A DNA stretch of 64,000 bases. Origin: CAVTJL01 sp963828215 (GTDB taxonomy: Bacteria > Pseudomonadota > Alphaproteobacteria > Geminicoccales > Geminicoccaceae). Position numbers and translations under genes: made by a program. Shown here one piece after another: positions 37,616 to 46,244 of this stretch. Location of the stretch: assembly GCA_963828215.1 (NCBI GenBank), contig CAWHFO010000068.1, positions 342,280 to 406,279 of the forward strand. The letters run 5' to 3'. The first letter of the stretch is position 1, and each line of letters starts with the position of its first letter. Below the pieces are notes generated by a model. It made no database searches and had not been told where the DNA came from. It saw only the letters and a program-made list of their open reading frames with translations.

Positions 37616-38274
37616 CGGTGTCCTCCTTCTGTCGTTGAGCAGCGGCCACTACGGCCATGCCCGCCACCGGCGACGGGCGCTGAAGCGGCCGCATTGTCCG
37701 TCTCCTCCGGCAGGCATTGCAACCCTACGGCGCGCTGGAACGACCAGCTCCCGCCGGACTGGACGCTGGATGCGCAATTCGCCGCACGAGTTTACTTACC
37801 GGGGATTTCCTGATCGGCTCTCGCGGGTTGGTTGACCGGCTCCCCGGGTGATCCGGTAGGAGAATGCTAGTTTATTGCGGGGCGCGGCGCCACGGCAGGG
37901 TTGGCCGTCCCGATCGCGCGAGCCCTCATGGCAGCAATCGGCAACACCGCACAAGCTTCAGGGAACTGTCCGCTCTTTGCTCGAAATATGGACAGTCTGA
38001 GCTGGCCCAAGGCTGAGGTCTATTGCTGGTGGGGCTATCGCCCTGAAGGTCTTGGAGCGTCACCTTACGGCCCGCCCCGCGCTCGAGGGCGCCTCGGCGA
38101 CGCCGCTCCGGGCATCTCCGCGCCCAGCCGTGGCGGCAGCCTATCCATTGACCGGCACGTCTCGGAGGAGCAGCGTCACCCCCAGCAACGGATGCTGTCT
38201 GGGCAATCTCGGATTATATGAAGCGGTGCCGACGCCCGACAAAGGCGCCGCACATGACGGGAGGAGAACGAGCG
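37616..38274. other. Gene-poor stretch before the heat-shock genes
   Basis: About 660 bases with no supportable gene. Short open stretches on the plus strand lack ribosome sites and family text. The region must hold the promoters of the minus-strand binding-protein gene and of the heat-shock unit. I could not identify a heat-shock promoter or an ROSE-type RNA thermometer with confidence. Confidence 0.4.
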
Positions 38275-38709
38275 ATGATGACCTCGCGGCCCTTCGGCTA
38301 TCTCGCAAGCATGGACCCGTTCCGCGAGCTGCGCCGGCTCCAGGAGGAGATAGACCGCCGCATTGGCGGGTCCACGGCCGCTCCTCGGGGGTTCCCGACC
38401 GTGAACGTCTATGCCGGCCCCGACGGCATCGCGCTTCTGGCCGAGCTGCCCGGCGTGGAGAAGGACGACCTCGAGGTCCACGCGCACCGGGATACGCTGA
38501 CCCTGCGTGGGACCCGCCGACCGGCCGCGGAGACGGATGAAGTCTACCACCGGCGGGAGCGCCGCAGTGGCGCGTTCACCCGCAGCATCCAGCTGCCCTA
38601 CCGGATCGACCCTGAGCGGATCGAGGCGCGGCTCGAGAACGGCGTGCTACACCTCAGCCTGCCGCGCCCGGAGGAGGACAAGCCGCGCCGGATCGCCATC
38701 GGCGGGTGA
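38275..38709 (+). CDS. Small heat-shock protein, Hsp20/alpha-crystallin family
   Basis: The 144-residue chaperone holds unfolding proteins. The N-terminus MDPFRELRRLQEEIDRRIGG is followed by the alpha-crystallin domain (NVYAGPDGIALLAELPGVEKDDLEVHAH, LTLRGTRRP, RRSGAFTRSIQLPYRID) and the GVLHLSLPRPEEDKPRRIAI tail. ATG at 38275 has GGGAGGAG nine bases upstream. It is first of a three-gene unit with a second Hsp20 and an Mg2+ P-type ATPase. Confidence 0.92.
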   Translation: MMTSRPFGYLASMDPFRELRRLQEEIDRRIGGSTAAPRGFPTVNVYAGPDGIALLAELPGVEKDDLEVHAHRDTLTLRGTRRPAAETDEVYHRRERRSGAFTRSIQLPYRIDPERIEARLENGVLHLSLPRPEEDKPRRIAIGG

Positions 38710-38756
38710 GCGGTCACCGCCCATCGCCGCCGCTTCGCCCAACGGAGGAACCCAGC

Positions 38757-39182
38757 ATGCCTGAGGAACCGACCACCATCACGAGCCCTTCCGGCGTGCC
38801 GGAACGCGTGCCGGTCGCGGCACCCGAAGGGACCGAGCGCACGCGCGATCGTCCGGTCTACGTGCCGCCCGTCGACATCGTCGAGACCGGGGACGCGCTC
38901 GAGCTCTACGCCGATATGCCGGGCGTCACTCCGGACAGCGTCGAGGTCACACTCGAGCAGCGGGTGCTGAGCATCCGCGGCAGCGCCGCCATGTCGGTGC
39001 CGGAGGGCCTGGCGCCCCTCCATCTCGAGTACCAGCCGGGCGACTACGAGCGCGCGTTCACGCTATCCGACGCAGTCGATCCCGCCGGCATTGAGGCGCG
39101 GGTCCGCGGCGGGGTGCTGCACCTGAAGCTGCCCAAGGCAGGCCCGGCCAAGCGGCAACGAATTGAGATCCGGCCGGACTGA
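38757..39182 (+). CDS. Second small heat-shock protein, Hsp20 family
   Basis: The 141-residue protein has an extended polar N-terminus (MPEEPTTITSPSGVPERVPV) and an alpha-crystallin domain (PPVDIVETGDALELYADMPGVTPDSVEVTLEQ, LSIRGSAA, YERAFTLSDAVD, GGVLHLKLPKAGPAKRQRIEI). ATG at 38757 has GGAGGAA seven bases upstream. It differs clearly from the first copy, so the two may form hetero-oligomers. The 47-base gap indicates co-transcription. Confidence 0.92.
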   Translation: MPEEPTTITSPSGVPERVPVAAPEGTERTRDRPVYVPPVDIVETGDALELYADMPGVTPDSVEVTLEQRVLSIRGSAAMSVPEGLAPLHLEYQPGDYERAFTLSDAVDPAGIEARVRGGVLHLKLPKAGPAKRQRIEIRPD

Positions 39183-39185
39183 GCG

Positions 39186-39494
39186 GCCGGCCCGCTCGCC
39201 GCGCTCGCGTTCCGCTCCCATCGCCCGAACGACCAGCTCCTAAGGGCGGTCGACCTCTTCCGCGCATTTCATGGCTCGAGCCGCCGTTCCCTGCCGTCCC
39301 GTCCGCCGACATCCTTTCTGCAGCGCGGCTGGCGCCGGGTCGTGATACCGGCCGGCACGCCCAACCGGCGGCCCTACGAGCTCGCCGTCCTCGTCCATCT
39401 CCGCGATCGACTGAGGGCCGGCGACGTCTGAGTGGAGGGTGGCCGGACCTACCGCGAGTTCGGCGACTTCCTGCTCTTCCAGCGCGCCGACGAG
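39186..39494 (+). pseudogene. Tn3-family transposase fragment
   Basis: In the frame ending at the TGA of 39429 the DNA reads NDQLLRAVDLFRAFHG, then SSRRSLPSRPPTSFLQRGWRRVVIPAG and RRPYELAVLVHLRDRLRAGDV. After the stop it continues VEGGRTYREFGDFLLF. This is the central DUF4158-to-catalytic junction of Tn3 transposases, where RxGDIWVxGSRxYxDFExYLL is standard. TGA stands where TGG (Trp) is expected. Both ends of the gene are missing, so this is a remnant. It lies between the second Hsp20 gene and the P-type ATPase and suggests these were once carried by a Tn3-like transposon. Confidence 0.68.
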
Positions 39495-39500
39495 GTCACG

Positions 39501-42083
39501 ATGCCAGGAGCGATATCCGATAAGGCCGGGAGCGATGGCAAGGCCGCGTTCTGGCTAGTCCCCTTGGCCGAGCTCGAGACAACGCTCGGGAGCGGGGCCG
39601 CCGGGCTGAACGTCGCCGAAGCGCAAGCCAGGCTCGTGCGGTTCGGGCCGAACGTCCTGGCGCCGGTGACCGGCACCTCGCTGGTCAGGAAGTTCCTCAG
39701 CCGGTTCCTTAACCCGCTGGTCCTGATCTTGATTGTGGCTAGCGGCATCTCGGCGTTCACCGGCGACGTCGCGAGCTTCCTGATCATCTCAGCGATCGTG
39801 CTCCTGTCCGTCGTGCTCGATTTCGTGCAGGAGCAGCGCGCCGTGAGCGCGGCAGAGCGGCTGCGCGATCAGGTGGCGCTGACCGCGCGGGTGCATCGCG
39901 ACGGCGCCGAGCGCGAGATCGCGGCAGCAGAGATCGTGCCGGGCGATCTCGTCACGCTGGCAGCGGGCAACCTTGTGCCGGCGGACGGACGGCTGCTTGA
40001 GGTGAGGGACCTCTACGTCAACGAGGCGCTCCTCACCGGCGAGTTGTTCCCCGCCGAGAAGCACGCACAGGATCTGACGGCGGGACAGGTGGAGCTCGCC
40101 GGCGCCACCAATGCCCTGTTTATGGGCAGCTCGATCGTGAGCGGGACGGGCACGCTGCTGATCGCTGCTACCGGCTCCGCGACACAGTTCGGCAGTCTCG
40201 CCCGAAGTCTGCAGCGCCAGCCGCCGCCGACCGCGTTTGCGAGTGGCATCCGCGATTTTGGCTTCCTGATCGTCCGCCTGACCGTGCTGCTGGTCTTGTT
40301 CGTGCTGCTGGTCAATCTCGTGGCAGGACGGCCGATGCTCGAATCGTTCCTGTTCGCCATGGCGCTCGCCGTTGGCCTGACGCCCGAGCTGCTGCCCATG
40401 GTCGTCTCGGTCACACTCGCCCATGGCGCCGTCCGCATGGCCAAGGAGCAGGTGATCGTCAAACGCCTCGGCGCCATCCACGACCTCGGCAGCATGGACG
40501 TCCTGTGCAGCGACAAGACCGGCACCCTGACCGAGGCCAAGATCGAGCTGATCCGCGAGCTCGATGCAGCCGGCAAGGAAAGCCGGGGCGTCCTCGACCT
40601 GATCTATCTCAACAGCTTCTTCGAAACCGGCATCAAGAGCCCCTTGGACGATGCCGTCCTTGGCCGCGAGCAGCTGGACGTCAGCCAATGGACCAAGATC
40701 GATGAGGTGCCGTTCGACTTCGAGCGCCGGCGCGTGTCGGTTCTGGTCGAGGCGAAGGGCCGGCGGCTGCTGGTCGTGAAAGGTGCACCCGAGGACGTGC
40801 TGCGGCTCGCCACCCGCTACCAGCTCGACGGCACGCCGGCGCCGCGCACGCTCGACCCGCCGGCTGTCGCCAGGGCCGAGGAGATCCTCAAAGATCTCGG
40901 CCGTGAAGGCTTCCGCGTGCTCGGTGTCGCCTGGCGCGAGGTCGGGTCCGAGCAAGGTAAGGCCGCCATCGGCGACGAGGACGAGCTCGTCTTCGCCGGC
41001 TTCGCCGCCTTCCTCGATCCACCGAAGCTGAGCGCCAAACCGGCTCTCGATGCGCTGGTCGGGCTGGGCATCGAGATCAAGATTATCACCGGCGACAACG
41101 AGCATGTCACCGAGCATGTCTGCCGGGAGCTAGGTCTCGCCATCAAGGGCACGATCACGGGCGACGAGGTCCAGGCGCTGAGCGAGGAGGCTCTGCTCGC
41201 CCGCGTCGAGACGGTCACCCTGTTCTGCCGAGTTGCTCCGGCGCAGAAAGCCCGGATCGTCCGCGCGCTGCGCAGGCGCGGGCACGTCGTGGGCTATTTG
41301 GGCGACGGCATCAACGACGCCCCGTCGCTGCATGCCGCCGATGTTGGCCTCTCGGTGGATGGCGCCGCCGATGTCGCCCGGGACGCGGCGGCGATGATTC
41401 TGCTCAGGCCCGATCTGGGCATTCTGGCCGAGGGTGTGCGTGAGGGGCGGCGCACCTTCACCAACATCATGAAGTACGTGATGATGGGGACCAGCTCGAA
41501 CTTCGGCAACATGTTCTCGATGGCCGGTGCGGCGCTGATCCTGCCATTCCTACCGATGCTGCCCGTCCAGGTCCTGTTGAACAACCTGCTCTATGATCTT
41601 TCGGAGATCCCGATCCCGATGGATCGGGTCGACCCCGAGATGGTGACGCTCCCGCGCCACTGGGACATGCGGTTCGTGCGCGACTTCATGCTGGTTCTGG
41701 GGCCGGTCAGTTCGGCTTTCGACTTCCTCACCTTCGGGATCCTGCTCTGGATCTTTCACGCGGGCCAATCGCTGTTCCAGACCGGCTGGTTCATCGAATC
41801 GATGGCGACACAGGTGCTGGTGATCTTCATCATCCGGACCCGGGGGGACCCGTTCAGGAGTCGGCCGCACCCGCTGCTGGCCACGACCTCGCTCCTGGTC
41901 GTGGCCGTCGCCGTGGCCCTGCCTTTCACGCCGTTGGACAGCTGGTTCGGCCTCGTGCCGGTACCGCCGGTGCTCCTCGCCGTACTGGTGCCGATGACGC
42001 TCGGGTATCTCGCGGTCGTCCAAGTCGTGAAGCTCTGGTTCTATCGGATGCACCCGCTGAGCAGCGCGCTATCGCCGCGATGA
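39501..42083 (+). CDS. mgtA: Magnesium-translocating P-type ATPase
   Basis: The 860-residue P-type (IIIB) ATPase imports Mg2+. Motifs are LTGELFPAEKH (actuator TGE), the transmembrane PEL region GLTPELLPMVV, phosphorylation site CSDKTGTLTE near residue 337, GDNEHVTEHVC, and GDGINDAPSL. About ten hydrophobic segments are seen, with the MgtA-type C-terminal block. ATG at 39501 follows GAGGTCACG. An upstream GTG would add sequence that belongs to the Tn3 remnant. It is downstream of two Hsp20 genes, an arrangement I have seen in stress-resistance gene sets. The gene is intact. Confidence 0.9.
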   Translation: MPGAISDKAGSDGKAAFWLVPLAELETTLGSGAAGLNVAEAQARLVRFGPNVLAPVTGTSLVRKFLSRFLNPLVLILIVASGISAFTGDVASFLIISAIVLLSVVLDFVQEQRAVSAAERLRDQVALTARVHRDGAEREIAAAEIVPGDLVTLAAGNLVPADGRLLEVRDLYVNEALLTGELFPAEKHAQDLTAGQVELAGATNALFMGSSIVSGTGTLLIAATGSATQFGSLARSLQRQPPPTAFASGIRDFGFLIVRLTVLLVLFVLLVNLVAGRPMLESFLFAMALAVGLTPELLPMVVSVTLAHGAVRMAKEQVIVKRLGAIHDLGSMDVLCSDKTGTLTEAKIELIRELDAAGKESRGVLDLIYLNSFFETGIKSPLDDAVLGREQLDVSQWTKIDEVPFDFERRRVSVLVEAKGRRLLVVKGAPEDVLRLATRYQLDGTPAPRTLDPPAVARAEEILKDLGREGFRVLGVAWREVGSEQGKAAIGDEDELVFAGFAAFLDPPKLSAKPALDALVGLGIEIKIITGDNEHVTEHVCRELGLAIKGTITGDEVQALSEEALLARVETVTLFCRVAPAQKARIVRALRRRGHVVGYLGDGINDAPSLHAADVGLSVDGAADVARDAAAMILLRPDLGILAEGVREGRRTFTNIMKYVMMGTSSNFGNMFSMAGAALILPFLPMLPVQVLLNNLLYDLSEIPIPMDRVDPEMVTLPRHWDMRFVRDFMLVLGPVSSAFDFLTFGILLWIFHAGQSLFQTGWFIESMATQVLVIFIIRTRGDPFRSRPHPLLATTSLLVVAVAVALPFTPLDSWFGLVPVPPVLLAVLVPMTLGYLAVVQVVKLWFYRMHPLSSALSPR

Positions 42084-42099
42084 GCGACCTGACGTTCAG

Positions 42100-42107
42100 T
42101 TCCTTCG
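42100..42107. repeat. Target site duplication, left copy, IS66 element
   Basis: GTTCCTTC precedes the element and recurs at 44730-44737; eight bases is the IS66 rule. Confidence 0.92.
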
Positions 42108-42186
42108 TAACCCTCCGGTGAGGGCCGTCTCGCGCTGATCCCGACTGCGCTGGATATTTGGCGCCATGAAGAGCGGGGAGCGATAG

Positions 42187-42585
42187 GTGTCCACTGGTCG
42201 AGAAGTGGACAGCAAGCAAGCGGGTGCGCAGCGGCGTCGCTGGTCGCTCGAGGTGAAGCGTCAGGTGGTGGCCGAGACGCTGGAGCCAGGATCCTCGGTG
42301 TCGATCGTGGCGCGGCGGCACGACGTCAACGCCAACCAGCTGTTCAAATGGCGGCGTGAGCTGGCCGGGTCGACGCCTGCCGCGGCGGCGCTGGTGCCGG
42401 TTGCGGTAGTGCCCGAGCCGGCCATGGGGCCGCCGGCGGAACCCGCGATGATGCCAAAGTCCGCGCCGGGCCGGATCGAGATCGTGCTCTCGGGCGGGGT
42501 GCGGGTCAGGATCGAGGGCGTTGTGGACCCGGCTGCGGTCACCGCGGCCATGGCCGCGGTGATGAAGGCAGGTCGGCGGCGGTGA
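42187..42585 (+). CDS. tnpA: IS66 accessory protein TnpA
   Basis: The 132-residue protein has the IS3/IS66 helix-turn-helix: RRWSLEVKRQVVAETLEPGSSVSIVARRHDVNANQLFKWRREL. The C-terminal region (GRIEIVLSGGVRVRIEG) is typical. The start is GTG at 42187. Its end overlaps tnpB by four bases (GTGA), indicating coupled translation. Confidence 0.9.
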   Translation: MSTGREVDSKQAGAQRRRWSLEVKRQVVAETLEPGSSVSIVARRHDVNANQLFKWRRELAGSTPAAAALVPVAVVPEPAMGPPAEPAMMPKSAPGRIEIVLSGGVRVRIEGVVDPAAVTAAMAAVMKAGRRR

Positions 42586-42989
42586 TCCCGTTCCCGTCGG
42601 GCACCCGGGTCTGGCTGGCGACCGGCCATACCGACATGCGCCGTGGAATGAACGGCCTGGCGCTGCAGGTCCAGGAGGTGCTCGAGCAGGACCCATCGAT
42701 CGCAGCGCGATCGATCCGTTCCCCTAGGGACCGGCACCGCGAGGGCGGTGCTGGAGGCGGCGGTCACGTCTTCGTCTTCCGAGGCAAACGCGGTAATCTG
42801 ATCAAGATCCTCTGGAATGACAGCCAAGGTGTCTGCCTGTTCGCCAAGAGACTGGAGCATGGCCGCTTGATCTGGCCGTCGCCGGCCGATGGTGTGGTGA
42901 CGATCTCGGCCGGGCAGCCCGGCTATCTTCTCGAGGGCATCGACTGGCGGATGCCGCAGCGAACCTGGCGACCGGAGTTGGCCGGCTGA
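42582..42989 (+). CDS. tnpB: IS66 accessory protein TnpB with an unusual insertion
   Basis: The 135-residue protein has the family text FPSGTRVWLATGHTDMRRGMNGLALQVQEVLEQDP, HVFVFRGKRGNLIKILWND, GVCLFAKRLEHGRLIWP and YLLEGIDWRMPQRTWRPE. Between EQDP and HVFVF stand about 23 extra residues, SIAARSIRSPRDRHREGG and a glycine run, where the family normally has only two to four (such as HSG). The insertion keeps the frame. Whether the protein still works is uncertain. Confidence 0.85.
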   Translation: MIPFPSGTRVWLATGHTDMRRGMNGLALQVQEVLEQDPSIAARSIRSPRDRHREGGAGGGGHVFVFRGKRGNLIKILWNDSQGVCLFAKRLEHGRLIWPSPADGVVTISAGQPGYLLEGIDWRMPQRTWRPELAG

Positions 42990-43034
42990 TCTTGTTCTTG
43001 TTCGCTCGTCTTTCGACTTCAAGAATTGTCGAAG

Positions 43035-44668
43035 ATGTGCTTGCATCGAGCGCGTGAGGAACGAGCCCGCATCCTTCCCGCCAACCTCGCCGCGGCGCAC
43101 GCGATGATCCTGGCCGAGCGCAACGCCCGGCACGAGGCCGAGGCGTTGGTCTCTGCCGCCAAGCTCGAGATCGAGCACCTGAAGCTGCTGCTGGCCAAGG
43201 CCCGACGCGAGCAGTTCGGGCAGACGAGCGAGCGGGGCAAGCGGCTCATCGATCAGCTCGAGCTACAGCTGGGCGAGCTCGAGGAGACCGCGGCCGAGGA
43301 CGAGACGGCCGCCGCAGCGGCCCAGGCGGAAGCGGGCACGGTCGTGGCAGCGCATGTCCGGCAAAGGCCCGCCCGGCGCCCGCTGCCAGAGCATCTGCCG
43401 CGCGAGCGGTTCGTGGTCCCGCCGCCCGCGACCTGCCGCTGCTGCGGCGGCGGCCGGCTCGCCAAGATCGGCGAGGTCATCACCGAGACGCTCGACGTCG
43501 TCCCGCGCCACTGGTTCGTGCGGCAGACCGTACGCGAGAAGTTCACCTGCCGCGACTGCGAGACGATCTCCGAGCCGCCGGCTCCCTTCCACGTCATCCC
43601 CCGTGGGCGGATCGGCGCCAGCCTGCTGGCGATGATCCTGTTCGAGAAGTACGGCGCCCATCAGCCGCTCGATCGCCAGAGCGAGCGCTATGCTCGCGAA
43701 GGCGTCGACCTCGACCTCTCGACCATGGCCGATCACGTCGGCGCCGCTGCCGCCGTGCTTGCCCCGCTCCATGAGCTGATTCGCGGCCATGTGCTCGCCG
43801 CCGAGCGGCTGCACGGCGACGACACGACCGTGCCGGTGCTGGCCAAGGGCAAGACGATCACCGGCCGGCTGTGGGCCTATGTCCGCGACGACCGACCGTT
43901 CGGCCAGGGCCAGACGGGCCGCCGGCGGTGCTCTTCCACTATTCCCGCGACCGTCGCAGCCAGCATCCGGAAGCGCACCTGGCGGACTATGCCGGGATCC
44001 TACAGGCCGACGCCTATAGCGGCTTCGCCGGCCTCTACAGGCCGACACGTGCCGGCGGTGCTGTCACCGAAGCCCTCTGTTGGGCCCATGCCCGGCGGAA
44101 GTTCTTCGAGCTCGCCGACCTCGCCCGCGCCGGCCGGGCGCCACCGGCACCGCTCGCCGTCGAGGCGGTCCGCCAGATCGACGCGATCTTTGCCCACGAA
44201 CGCACGATCAACGGCCGCGCTGCCGCCGACCGGCTTGCCTATCGCCGCGAGCACGCAGCTCCCCTGGTCGGCGAGCTCGTGGCCTGGATGAAAAGCGAGC
44301 GCCCCAAGCTCTCCCGCCACGCCGATGTCGCCAGGGCCATGGACTACATGCTCAAGCGATGGCCGGCCTTCACCCGGTTCCTCGACGACGGGCGGATCTG
44401 TCTCAGCAACAACGCGGTTGAACGAGCGCTACGCGGCGTGGCCCTCGGCCGGAAATCATGGCTCTTCGTCGGTTCCGATCGCGGCGGCCAGCGTGCTGCG
44501 GTGATGTACACGCTGCTCGGCACGGCCAAGCTCAACAACGTCGATCCGCAGACCTGGCTCGCCGACGTGCTCGAGCGCATCGCCAGCCACCCCATTCAGC
44601 GTCTCCCAGAGCTTCTGCCCTGGTACTGGTGCCCCGCAACCGCAGCCTTCACCGGCCACGCCGCCTGA
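43035..44668 (+). pseudogene. tnpC: IS66-family transposase TnpC, one frameshift
   Basis: From ATG 43035 the N-terminal coiled coil (ILAERNARHEAEALVSAAKLEIEHLK), the zinc-finger section CRCCGGGRLAKIGE with FTCRDCETI, and the DDE start HGDDTTVPVLAKGKT are in one frame. Near 43930 the text moves to a second frame: PPAVLFHYSRDRRSQHPEAHL, LQADAYSGFAGLY, WAHARRKFFEL, and the C-terminal ICLSNNAVERALRGVALGRKSW. One base change would unite them into a full transposase of about 545 residues. Confidence 0.9.
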
Positions 44669-44729
44669 ACTCAGCATGCGTCCGCGCGCCCGCAAGCCCA
44701 CCGGACCCTGGTCCTCGCCGGATGGTTAC

Positions 44730-44737
44730 GTTCCTTC
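44730..44737. repeat. Target site duplication, right copy, IS66 element
   Basis: GTTCCTTC is identical to 42100-42107. Confidence 0.92.
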
Positions 44738-44830
44738 ATGCCTAGATGTCGAAGCTATGAAGGTTGTTCATCCGGGATGGGGCTCCGAGGTTGGGTTGCG
44801 AGTGCAACCAACCCTGAGCCGGAGCCCCGG

Positions 44831-45093
44831 ATGAACATCCACGAGAATGCGCGGCTGACGCCGCAAGGTCGAACCCTGATGGTGAGCCGCATCCTGAAGG
44901 AGGGCTGGCGGGTTGCCGATGCGGCCGGCTCGGCCGGCGTGTCGGAGCGCACGGCCTTTAAATGGCTCGGGCGCTATCGCGCCGGCGGCGCGGCGGCGCT
45001 CAACGACCGCAAGCCGACGCCCGCCACCCGCCCGCACGCCACACCCGCCGAGACGGTGGTCCGGATCGAGGGGCTGCGGCGTGAGCGTCTGAG
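44831..45093 (+). pseudogene. IS481-family transposase, N-terminal part, interrupted by IS110
   Basis: ATG at 44831 reads MNIHENARLTPQGRTLMVSRI, then RVADAAGSAGVSERTAFKWLGRYR and DRKPTPATRPHATPAETVVRIEGLRRER, the helix-turn-helix part of IS481 transposases. At CTGAG (45089-45093) an IS110 element begins. Skipping it, the frame continues as RLRDTSGPAIARRLAMP at 46245, confirming a single interrupted gene. Confidence 0.85.
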
Positions 45094-45108
45094 TGACTGT
45101 CTTGCGGG

Positions 45109-46047
45109 TCAAGCGCTTTGCCATGGTTTTTGGTCTCGGAGCATGGCGTTGAGGATGGTGAGGAGCTTGCGCATGGCGGCGACGAGGGCGGCTTTGGCTG
45201 ACCGGCCTCGGCTGCGGAGTCGGTCATACAGCTCGCCAATGACCGGGTTCCAGCGGATGGCGGTGAGCGCGGCCATGTACAGGACGTTGCGGACGGCGGA
45301 CCGACCGCCGGCGATCGCCCGATGGCCGCGCATGGTGCCGGAATCGCGGTTGATCGGGGCGACGCCGACCAAGGCGGCGATGCTCCGACGGTCGATCTGG
45401 CCGAGCCGGGGTTGATCGCGGCGCGATCAACCGGCGATCAGGGTTCGGGCGGTGATCGGGCCGATGCCGGGCACCGAGGTCAGCAAGTTCTCGGCAGCTC
45501 TCCAAGCTGGGGAGCCGCGGATCTGGCCATCGATCTCTTGGTCGAGATCGGCCAGCGCCGCCTGGAGCGCCGCCAAGGTCCGCTCGAGGCCCTTGAGGAC
45601 CTTGGCGCTGCGCGCCCGGCGGCGGCGATTGCTCTCCATGCCGATCATCTCGACCAGCTGCCGTCGCCTGGCCACCAGCTCGGCCAGGGCTTGCGCGTGG
45701 GCATCGGCGAGTGGCCGTGCCGTTGGCCGCACCTGCTCCGCGAACCTGGCGATCAGCTCGGCATCGAGCCGATCGGTTTTGGCAAGTCGGCCAATGGCCC
45801 GGGCGAAGGCACGGATCTGGGCCGGATTGACGATGGCGAGCGGCAGGTCGGCCGCGGCCACCGCCGCCGCCACGGTGATCTCGAAACCTCCCGTCGCCTC
45901 GAGCACGACCAGCTCGGGCTCGACCACGCCCAGGCGCGCCGTCAGCTGCTCGAGGCCTTGGCCGTCGCGGGTCACCGCGAAGCTCTCGCCCGTCGGGCGC
46001 AGGTGCACATCCAGCCGATCCCTGGAGACGTCGATGCCGACGAACAT
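45109..46047 (-). pseudogene. IS110-family transposase with an in-frame stop
   Basis: ATG at 46047 has AGGAGGG upstream and reads MFVGIDVSRDRLDVHLRP. The DEDD-type text includes LVVLEATGGFEITVAAAV, KTDRLDAELIARFAEQ, and the C-terminal LLTSVPGIGPITARTLIAG. A TGA at 45427-45429 follows, and the same frame continues RLGQIDRRSIAALVGVAPINRDSGTMRGHRAI to 45109. The stop sits in a 23-bp palindrome (45410-45432) that adds about five codons compared with the family. The protein would be truncated before the C-terminal catalytic serine domain unless read through. Confidence 0.85.
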
Positions 46048-46239
46048 GAGCCCTCCTGGCTGTGCTGCGTCCCCAGCCCGCGCTTGTGGATCCGGGCTCG
46101 CCAAGCGGCCCAAGCGACTGTTCGGGCTTGCGGACACCAAGGCGGACGGGGCGCCGCACTCAGACACGGGCTCGACCGCCCTAGCGGACATCGGGCTCCC
46201 GTCCGCCGCCAGCGTCGCCCTGCAGGGCGACGCTGGCAA
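46048..46239 (-). ncRNA. Candidate IS110 bridge-RNA region
   Basis: This is the non-coding left end of the minus-strand IS110 element, between the junction and the transposase start, about 190 bases. In the IS110 group this end specifies a structured RNA whose loops pair with target and donor DNA. Read on the transcribed strand it contains GTCTGAGTG (plus strand 46156-46164), identical to the nine bases across the left junction at 45087-45095. That is what a guide segment should look like. I infer the RNA from family knowledge; transcription is not shown. Confidence 0.5.
46208..46237. repeat. Perfect 30-bp palindrome at the end of the IS110 element
   Basis: GCCAGCGTCGCCCTG is followed directly by its reverse complement CAGGGCGACGCTGGC. 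It ends two bases before the CTGAG junction. It could be a terminal hairpin recognised during transposition or a transcription barrier. Confidence 0.9.
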
Positions 46240-46244
46240 CTGAG

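Larger units (their letters stand above)
42108..44729 (+). mobile_element. IS66-family insertion sequence, 2622 bp
   Basis: The ends are GTAACCCTCCGGTGAGGGCC and, inverted, GTAACCATCCGGCGAGGACC (17 of 20 match), flanked by the duplication GTTCCTTC. It carries the usual three genes tnpA, tnpB and tnpC in order. The insertion lies 16 bases after the mgtA stop. Because the duplication is perfect, this insertion is recent. Confidence 0.93.
45089..46244 (-). mobile_element. Second IS110-family element, inserted in the IS481 transposase gene
   Basis: CTGAG occurs at both junctions (45089-45093 and 46240-46244), and joining across one copy restores the IS481 frame. The element is about 1.15 kb with its transposase on the minus strand. 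Between the transposase start (46047) and the right junction are about 195 non-coding bases, where IS110 elements encode their bridge RNA. Within them a perfect 30-bp palindrome lies at 46208-46237, three bases from the junction. Confidence 0.85.

Noticed and set aside
39432..42083. mgtA starting at GTG 39432
   Set aside because: The added residues (EGGRTYREFGDFLLF) belong to a Tn3 transposase relic; ATG 39501 begins the ATPase text.
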